From NCBI GenBank assembly GCA_047633055.1, contig JBLIEI010000073.1:1-21366 (forward strand): a stretch of 21,366 nt of DNA. The letters run 5' to 3'. Both the position numbers and the translations under genes were made by a program. The notes under the pieces are model-generated. The model did not search any database, had not been told where the DNA came from, and saw nothing but the letters and a program-made list of their open reading frames with translations. The DNA comes from CALJFL01 sp047633055 (GTDB lineage: Bacteria; Pseudomonadota; Gammaproteobacteria; Pseudomonadales; Halieaceae). Shown piece by piece: positions 1 through 5,439 of this stretch (positions within the stretch are counted from its first letter, which is position 1; every line of letters begins with the position of its first letter).

Positions 1-867
1 ATAGGTAAGGATGGCGCCAGGAATGGCCTTAGGAACGGTAGTGCCGTTAGCCGGGTCAGAGTACACTGCTACCGTCTTACTGACCGTCAAAGCGGCGGTT
101 AAAACGTGATATTGATCTAACGCAACCGCAGTAGCATCACCCTCTGTCTGGCCCGGGTCACCAATAGTAAGGTCGGTCGTTGTTGAACCATCGCCAAACA
201 CAATTGCAACCAGAGTAGAATCAAATGCGCCCCCTGTTTCTGCGGCTGGCACTGTTGTACCGTCGGCTGTAGTAACCGCCGTCAAACTAATAGCCGACGT
301 TTGATTGTCTGGCTGATTATTCGGAATAGTTGCAGTGACCAGTAAGTCAATAGAGCCATCAGGCGCCAGTGAATTGACAGAAGTTATCAGCGTATCGAGA
401 GCATCAAGTAATCCGTCATTATTGTTATCGCTATAGTACGCAAAAGTTCCCACGTCGAAGTCATCAGCTTCGCCAAAAACTGCAAGGGCACTGTTAGCAG
501 CGGTCAGGTTGTAACCCTGGCTATCGTTACCCAAGTTGGTCAAAGTAAACGAGGTGGCTTGTAGCAATGAACCGGCGGCAACAGAAGTGTGTGTGGTGTT
601 GCCTTCAATCAAAGTCAGATTGATTATTGTGCCTACTAGAAATGTAGTCTCTGAACCCGGGCCAGACGTATTACCGCCTTCAGTCGAGCCAACTTCAGGC
701 TGTGCCGTGCCGTCCACCGAATAGTTAATGGTCGCTATGTTGCCCACACTAGTGCCAGACGGCGTACCTGCAGCCATTGCATTGTGTGCGACTGCCAACA
801 TCAGACCAAAGGCAAGTAGCGCCGTGGATATAATATTCGTAATGCGATTTCTCGTCATTTTTTTCAT
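1..867 (-). CDS. Secreted DUF11-type repeat protein (5' part; continues past left edge)
   Basis: The minus strand is open from an ATG at 867 to the window edge (289 codons, no stop), so the C-terminal part is missing. AGAAGG (881-876) lies 8 nt upstream of the ATG and supports this start. Residues 1-33 form a typical signal peptide: basic MKKMTRNR, a hydrophobic stretch (IISTALLAFGLMLAVA), then an AMA cleavage site. The mature part is rich in Thr, Ser, Gly, Asp and Asn and has a short Asp/Asn-rich stretch (SDNNNDGLLDALD) resembling a calcium-binding loop. Near the edge comes LTVSKTVAVYSDPANGT followed by PKAIPGAILTY, which matches the start of conserved-repeat (DUF11) domains of bacterial surface proteins. 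The product is inferred to be exported, possibly a cell-surface or adhesive protein. No enzymatic motif is visible. More DUF11 repeats or an anchor may lie outside the window. Confidence 0.8.
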   Translation of the reverse strand, partial: MKKMTRNRITNIISTALLAFGLMLAVAHNAMAAGTPSGTSVGNIATINYSVDGTAQPEVGSTEGGNTSGPGSETTFLVGTIINLTLIEGNTTHTSVAAGSLLQATSFTLTNLGNDSQGYNLTAANSALAVFGEADDFDVGTFAYYSDNNNDGLLDALDTLITSVNSLAPDGSIDLLVTATIPNNQPDNQTSAISLTAVTTADGTTVPAAETGGAFDSTLVAIVFGDGSTTTDLTIGDPGQTEGDATAVALDQYHVLTAALTVSKTVAVYSDPANGTTVPKAIPGAILTY

Positions 868-1125
868 ACGAAACACCTTCTGTTAGTGTTTTAGTGCGCC
901 CGATAATGACATATGCTTTAGTTGATATTCGCAATACACTCTACCGTTGTGCAACACAAAAACGCTGTACTGAGGATTAAAATTCACCTGTGGTTAATTT
1001 GCGCATTATGTAACCTTTTCTAGTAATGGCTAAAATGTACTGCATTTTTTTGGGTATGAGTATGCAGTTTCCGAAGATGTACAATAAAAGATGAGTGAAT
1101 GTATCCATTTAAATATTGCCCTGAA

Positions 1126-1521
1126 TCACGTCCGGCATAATTGCCCAGTGAGCAGCATCATCACTACGCCGTTTGACGTGACGATTTTTCGGGGCTCGCC
1201 GGCTTGATTAAAGAGCGTGAAATGTAGTCCGTACCTTTCTGAAATGTGCCCCTATAGTACAATTGAGGAAATCAGGCCTCTCGAACTCTCTCCCTCAATT
1301 GGGCAGGTTAGTCACTGATCGCGGCTGTCTCCCACGTTGTTAAGAATACCGAACCGATTAAAAACGAGTCCGTCGGAAAGAGGAGGTGTGTTCGGCATGC
1401 AATTTTGTCCAGCTGTGACCATATTCTGGCCAACAGGAACCGCTGCTCGGCTTACACCCAGACCAAAATTCAATGTTGTAACAAGCGCGAGTAACTTGAA
1501 TATCTGGAAGATTTTTTCCAT
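1126..1521 (-). pseudogene. Small secreted protein gene broken by two in-frame stops
   Basis: An ATG at 1521 opens a 69-codon frame with a clear signal peptide (MEKIFQIFKLLALVTTLNFG, cleavage near SRA-AVP) and a mature start containing GQNC and FNRFGILNN. A TGA at 1314-1312 stops it. The same frame then resumes with LTCPIEGES, meets a TAG at 1254-1252, and stays open to a TGA at 1128-1126. A Cys, then a G-I-x-N motif, then a C-P-I motif about 15 residues later is a pattern I associate with short (about 130-150 aa) exported proteobacterial proteins of unknown function. The total span of 132 codons fits that size. I infer a decayed copy of such a gene. There is no clear Shine-Dalgarno sequence. 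The alternative is a short intact 69-aa secreted peptide with coincidental downstream similarity. Confidence 0.5.
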
Positions 1522-1870
1522 ATTGGACTTCGAGTCTTAGGTTAAGTGCCCATCCGGTATATCTACACGCTATTGATACAACCATGTTTTTTTGGGCTAA
1601 AGGCAGACTGCTAAATGCTCGAAGCTTACATCTCAGCTTAAAGGGGTAAAGAAACACAATCTAGATTGTTATTGGCCTAACCCAAATCATCTGTATGGGT
1701 CGTAGAATTATGGAAAGAACGTTTGAACTTTGGTTTGTCACTTAATCACATCTTGAATAATCAACACCGAGTCGTCTTACACAAAAGTTGCACAAACCTA
1801 GCATAGTTCTTACATGTTCTACGTTTAACGTGTACTCCTACCCCAACGCTCAGGCAATAGTAGGTACTCC
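1522..1870. other. Intergenic stretch, no gene seen
   Basis: AT-rich 349-bp region between the decayed secreted-protein gene (minus) and the response regulator (plus), so it should hold the promoters of both. It contains a perfect 14-bp palindrome (1656-1669, listed separately). A TTGCAC hexamer lies 17 nt upstream of a poor -10-like TACATG, about 50 bp before the response regulator start. I do not consider this a secure promoter. No RNA gene or coding pattern is visible. Confidence 0.5.
1656..1669. promoter_or_regulatory. Perfect 14-bp palindrome (possible operator)
   Basis: ACAATCTAGATTGT reads identically on both strands. It lies about 200 bp upstream of the response regulator and about 135 bp upstream of the decayed secreted-protein gene, in a non-coding region. 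A protein-binding role is inference only, because a palindrome of this length can arise by chance. Confidence 0.25.
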
Positions 1871-2269
1871 ATGAACGTCGGTACAGCGTCTCTCTGCGGC
1901 TCAGTCCTAATCGTTGATGACGACATTGAAGCGCTGGAAGAGATGGCTGACGCCCTACAGGGCTATGGGCTGACGGTACACACGGCTAGCCATCAAGATA
2001 TGGCAATAAAACTAGCCTACAAACACCGCCCTGCGCTCATAATTATGGAATATTTGCTGCGTGCTTACACTGGATTCGAATTGGTCAACGATATTCGTAA
2101 GTTTCTCCCAGAAACTCAGGTCATCGTGATATCAGCGTTTGAAGACCTGTCTCGTATAGAAAGAACCATTAAAGGCGTACACAGTAGTGTCATTGCTGTT
2201 CTGAAAAAACCCCTCCCGATAAACGGCATCGGCCGCTTAATCAACAACCAACTAGACGGAAGAAATTAG
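1871..2269 (+). CDS. Stand-alone response regulator receiver with Glu at the phospho-acceptor site
   Basis: The 132-aa product is a single CheY-like receiver (REC) domain without an output domain. Visible signature: the acidic pocket VDDD at 15-18 after strand 1, a hydrophobic strand 3 (PALIIM, 54-59), switch residue Ser88 (VIVISAF) and the conserved KKP at 112-114. Where REC domains carry the phosphorylatable Asp, this protein has Glu60 (M-E-Y-L-L-R-A-Y-T-G), with the usual following turn Gly at 68. In characterised receivers, Asp-to-Glu changes often mimic or alter the phosphorylated state, so it may be a constitutive or pseudo-receiver; that is inference. No histidine kinase gene adjoins it. 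The start has only a weak ribosome binding site (TAGG). Downstream is non-coding sequence and then a degraded gene, so no partner is suggested by context. Confidence 0.85.
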   Translation: MNVGTASLCGSVLIVDDDIEALEEMADALQGYGLTVHTASHQDMAIKLAYKHRPALIIMEYLLRAYTGFELVNDIRKFLPETQVIVISAFEDLSRIERTIKGVHSSVIAVLKKPLPINGIGRLINNQLDGRN

Positions 2270-2566
2270 GGTCGATCACGTGGTAATTCCTGTTTTTTTG
2301 GAATACATGAAATATAAAACTATCTTCAACCTGAAGACAATCACGGGAAAGCGGTTTTGCAATTCCAGTTGCATTGTGCGTTTCTTTCTTGGAGGCAGCG
2401 AGATTATTGGGCTGCCGAGCCTGATCGACCCAAGATGCAAGTACTCAACATTTCTTTATATACAAATAAATCAGTAGGTTAGATGATTTTATAACCCTGA
2501 GAAGCCGATTGGCACGGTTACTGCAATCGACACTGCTACTACAACTCCCGACACGGCAACGTACGA

Positions 2567-2755
2567 ATGAATACCATGAGTTACATTAATTCCCTTACCG
2601 GGCTCAGAGGCTTGGCTGCATTTATCGTTTTCATATCGCATTGCGCCAAACAGGGCATGCTGCCGGCTGTCTTTAGCCATGGATTCGGCCGAATTGGCAC
2701 GATGCTGTTCTTTATCCTGATTAGAACATACATACCAACCCGAGGCTGCAGATGA
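2567..2755 (+). pseudogene. N-terminal remnant of an acyltransferase-3 (OafA/YrhL-like) membrane protein
   Basis: The 62-codon frame begins MNTMSYINSLTGLRGLAAF, continues through a hydrophobic segment with ISHCAKQG, and ends in GRIGTMLFFIL. This is the classic N-terminus of membrane acyltransferase family 3 proteins: LTGLRGLAA, then a His in the first membrane helix, then G-x-x-G-V/T-x-LFF-x-LSG. Full-length members have about 350-650 residues and around ten membrane helices. Here the similarity ends exactly where LSGF/Y should follow, the frame reads IRTYIPTRGCR and stops, and the AraC-family gene starts 54 bp later. No later portion of the enzyme is recognisable. It is therefore a truncated, presumably inactive remnant, consistent with deletion or rearrangement next to the regulator gene. 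The start could equally be the second ATG at 2576. Confidence 0.65.
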
Positions 2756-2809
2756 AATACCAGAATTTTTAAGCATATAGCGGCTAACAACAAGGGAGTT
2801 TAATGAGCG

Positions 2810-3784
2810 ATGCGCCCTCACAGAAACGTCCACAACACGGAGAAAATCAGAAGCATATCGACGAATGATATTGATGAGCTAGCTCAATTTCAAATTGATA
2901 AAAACCGTCAATACACCCAGTTGCAAGCAGGGCACTTACGGGGCCGTTATTTAGAAATAAATTTGAATACGGTACAGATTTTTCGTGAGACGCTCACAAC
3001 TGGCGCACTCATCGCCGGAGCACCTGCAAGCACTATCGCTCCCTTCGCCGCCGTGCTTTCTCATGGCGGTGATTTTCATTTTTGCGGCAAGCAACGACAA
3101 AAGAACACGATTCTTCAAGCGACAGGAGGCTCATGGGACGCCAGTTTTGAGAAACACGTAAGCTTTATCGTCGCTGCGTTCAATAAAGAATCATTTAGTG
3201 ACAATATTCAACAGCTGACCGGCCGGGAAGTTGCCAGTGAATGGTTAGTCAGTAAGGCGTGCCTAACGGACCCTTTAGCATTGCGCCGGTACGCCGACGG
3301 GCTCAATGCTATTATGAATATTGTGCAAAAAAAACCAGAAATATTGGCCAGCGAAAATGCTGTGCGTATGCTTGGCGATAGCGCTTTCACACTGGTTTTT
3401 GATGTTATCGGCGCAACAACCCCGCACAATGATAAGCCACCAAGCCGATCAAACCGGCGACTAGGCGTGCGACGTGTAATAGACTACTTACACAGGTACG
3501 CTGTTGAATTGCCGACAATTTCCGAATTATGTAAGATCGCCAACCTAAGTGGGAGAAACCTTCAATATGCCTTTAAGGAATACTTAGGCGTAACGCCTAT
3601 CGGTTATTTACGATTGCTGAGGCTAAATGGTGTAAGGCGAGATTTATTAATTTCTAATTCCAAGGACACTCGAATAACCGACGTAGCGCTTGATTGGGGC
3701 TTCATTGAACTAGGCCGATTCGCGGGCGAGTACTATCGACTATTTCAAGAATTACCTTCAGTAACAATCAAACGACAACACTAA
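2810..3784 (+). CDS. AraC-family transcriptional regulator
   Basis: The 324-aa product has a C-terminal AraC/XylS DNA-binding domain with two helix-turn-helix units: about 237-260 (TISELCKIANLSGRNLQ, then F-K-E-Y-L-G-V-T-P-I-G-Y-L) and about 288-317 (RITDVALDWGFIELGRFAGE, then YYRLFQELPS). The N-terminal 200 residues resemble the ligand-sensing half of EutR/OruR-like AraC proteins (DIDELAQFQ, LRGRYLEI), but no ligand can be named. The start is uncertain. GGGAG (2794-2798) precedes this ATG by 11 nt, while an out-of-frame ATG at 2803 sits 4 nt after it and opens a 21-codon frame ending at 2868. Either that is a leader peptide or the N-terminus has been altered. The targets are unknown; the adjacent acyltransferase remnant is on the same strand, and the permease 570 bp downstream is another candidate. 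Confidence 0.88.
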   Translation: MRPHRNVHNTEKIRSISTNDIDELAQFQIDKNRQYTQLQAGHLRGRYLEINLNTVQIFRETLTTGALIAGAPASTIAPFAAVLSHGGDFHFCGKQRQKNTILQATGGSWDASFEKHVSFIVAAFNKESFSDNIQQLTGREVASEWLVSKACLTDPLALRRYADGLNAIMNIVQKKPEILASENAVRMLGDSAFTLVFDVIGATTPHNDKPPSRSNRRLGVRRVIDYLHRYAVELPTISELCKIANLSGRNLQYAFKEYLGVTPIGYLRLLRLNGVRRDLLISNSKDTRITDVALDWGFIELGRFAGEYYRLFQELPSVTIKRQH

Positions 3785-4355
3785 TCTGGATAGAGGCATT
3801 TGTCAGGGTGGCCATCACCGCAGGAATGAAATACACAGTCATGAGTATAGCCTCAGCGTCGGCCCACTTGGCAATACTTTAGCCGGGCCCACTGCACTTG
3901 CAGTGCGGTGGCGTTAGAGTCCAACCGTAGCCACAGCAGACCTTTCGTTTCAATCTTCAAGTTTAGAGGCCTCCGAATTTGATGCATCAGAGACGGACCG
4001 CTTCTCGAGACACGGCGGTGCCCCTCTGAGCCAGCAGATGTTCAATGTCTCCGTGACTCACGGTTAAAGCTATAGTAGAGCCAAAAAGCATAGGGAATGA
4101 TCCCTCGAGGGGCGCGCCGAGCCGAAATCAATGGCGCTTGTGTGTATTCATCACCAGATTATCTCACCACCCGCATTTAACTTGACGATACGGCCACATG
4201 AGTTGTGGCCAGCGCCGGCAGATTTACTTACACTTCCCTACGCCAAAATCACCATTCGCATGGTGCGTTATCAGTTGCGCTGCGTTGCCGCTCACTCAGA
4301 CCTATCTGGAAGATGAACTGGCGTGATTTATATCTGACTAAAGAGGAGCACTCCG
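3785..4355. other. Long intergenic region, no convincing gene
   Basis: A 571-bp gap between the AraC-family gene and the SbtA-like permease. It contains a short inverted repeat, CACTGCA and TGCAGTG separated by CT (3890-3905), and another, AGGGA/TCCCT (4092-4105), followed by a GC-rich patch. A 61-codon frame (4131-4316) has no recognisable protein features. The promoter of the permease should lie here but I cannot place it. It may be a scar of lost genes, in line with the remnants nearby. Confidence 0.5.
4340..4348 (+). promoter_or_regulatory. Strong ribosome binding site fixing a TTG start
   Basis: AAAGAGGAG followed by 7 nt and then TTG (4356). The near-consensus Shine-Dalgarno sequence at ideal spacing, with no in-frame ATG nearby, decides that the permease begins at this TTG. 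Confidence 0.8.
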
Positions 4356-5324
4356 TTGGAACTTGACTTTTTATCGACACTGTTTAACCCGGGTGTGATG
4401 TTTTTTATTCTTGGCTTTTTTGCGGTGATGGTGAATTCTAATCTTGAGATTCCCGAATCTGTGGTCAAGTTCTTGAGTCTCTATTTGATGATGGCCATTG
4501 GGTTCAAGGGTGGAGTCAGTCTATATGCCTCACCTTTGGGAGATACCGGGCTTGCCTCAATTGGTATCGTTCTGCTGATGAGCGCCATTGTGCCGGTCTA
4601 TGTGTTTTTCTTAATGCGCCGGTTTGAGAATGACTCCGACGCGGCGGCATTGGGCGGTGTTTATGGCTCTAACTCTACCCTGACCTATATTACGGCGGCG
4701 GCGTTTCTCACCAGCATCGGCGTGTCGTATGGTGGTTACATGACTGTTGCATTGGTAGTAATGGAAACGCCGGCCGTGATATTTGCCATCATGATGGCCA
4801 AGTGGTCTGAGTCTGGAAACACCAGTAAATGGAAAGTTCTGAAAATAGCACTTACTGACGGTACGCTGTTATTACTGATGGGCAGTATGATTGTCGGATA
4901 CTTATTGATGTTGATGGGGAACGACACCAGCATGCTGACGACGTTTATATCCGGCGATATGTTTACGGGTATGCTTATCTTCTTCCTGCTTTATATGGGG
5001 ACTCTGGTCGGTAAAAAAGTAAAGGAACTAGAGGGCTTTAATCTCGGTTTAGTTGCGTTTTCACTGCTTGTGCCGCTGATCAACGGTATGCTGGCGCTAT
5101 GGCTTGCCGTCATTTTCGATCTCCCTCAAGGCAGTGCGCTCCTGCTGATTATTTTGTGCGCCAGTTCGAGTTATATCGTCGCTCCTGCCATCATCAAGGA
5201 CGCGCTGCCCGAGGCCAATCCGGCCAAGTACCTCACAATGAGTATGGGCATAACCTTCCCCTTTAATATTATTGTAGGGATTCCAATGTATTGGTATCTG
5301 GTGACGCGATTCCTTTCGGCCTGA
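4356..5324 (+). CDS. sbtA: SbtA-family (DUF897) sodium-dependent bicarbonate-type permease
   Basis: A 322-aa, very hydrophobic protein with about ten membrane helices in two inverted halves, as in SbtA. Family marks visible: AIGFKGG (47-53) at the end of helix 2, the loop GGVYGSNSTLTYITAA (100-115), and the C-terminal signature SSYIVAPAIIKDALPEANPA (271-290) followed by GITFPFN and GIPMYW. Cyanobacterial SbtA imports HCO3- with Na+; in heterotrophs the substrate is less certain, so bicarbonate is inferred. The length (about 320 aa) suits the bacterial DUF897 group, somewhat shorter than the cyanobacterial proteins. Translation starts at TTG behind a strong ribosome binding site. No SbtB (PII-like) partner and no carbonic anhydrase adjoin it: the gene stands alone, converging on the protease gene 115 bp downstream. 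A weak CTTTGA-GAGA-TCAAAG hairpin at 5353-5368 lacks a T-tract. Confidence 0.88.
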   Translation: MELDFLSTLFNPGVMFFILGFFAVMVNSNLEIPESVVKFLSLYLMMAIGFKGGVSLYASPLGDTGLASIGIVLLMSAIVPVYVFFLMRRFENDSDAAALGGVYGSNSTLTYITAAAFLTSIGVSYGGYMTVALVVMETPAVIFAIMMAKWSESGNTSKWKVLKIALTDGTLLLLMGSMIVGYLLMLMGNDTSMLTTFISGDMFTGMLIFFLLYMGTLVGKKVKELEGFNLGLVAFSLLVPLINGMLALWLAVIFDLPQGSALLLIILCASSSYIVAPAIIKDALPEANPAKYLTMSMGITFPFNIIVGIPMYWYLVTRFLSA

Positions 5325-5439
5325 AACACATTTATGAGTAATGCCAACTGAACTTTGAGAGATCAAAGGAATCTAGCGGCAGTCCTCTAATAGCCAACCT
5401 ACCCTTTTGATTTATTAAACCTTTACATCTTGTTGTTAG

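Noticed and set aside
1312..1314. TGA in the secreted-protein frame as a recoded (selenocysteine or read-through) codon
   Set aside because: A second stop (TAG) follows 19 codons later, no SECIS-like stem-loop was evident, and nonsense decay explains both.
2280..2477. 65-codon plus-strand frame after the response regulator
   Set aside because: No ribosome binding site, no recognisable domain, odd composition; treated as non-coding.
3785..3850. Minus-strand hydrophobic stretch (MTVYFIPAVMATLTNASIQI) resembling a membrane helix
   Set aside because: Short, with a stop shortly upstream and overlapping the AraC gene end; too little to call a transporter remnant.
4131..4316. 61-codon plus-strand frame upstream of the SbtA-like gene
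   Set aside because: No similarity recognised and no clear ribosome binding site; might be part of a lost gene but cannot be supported.
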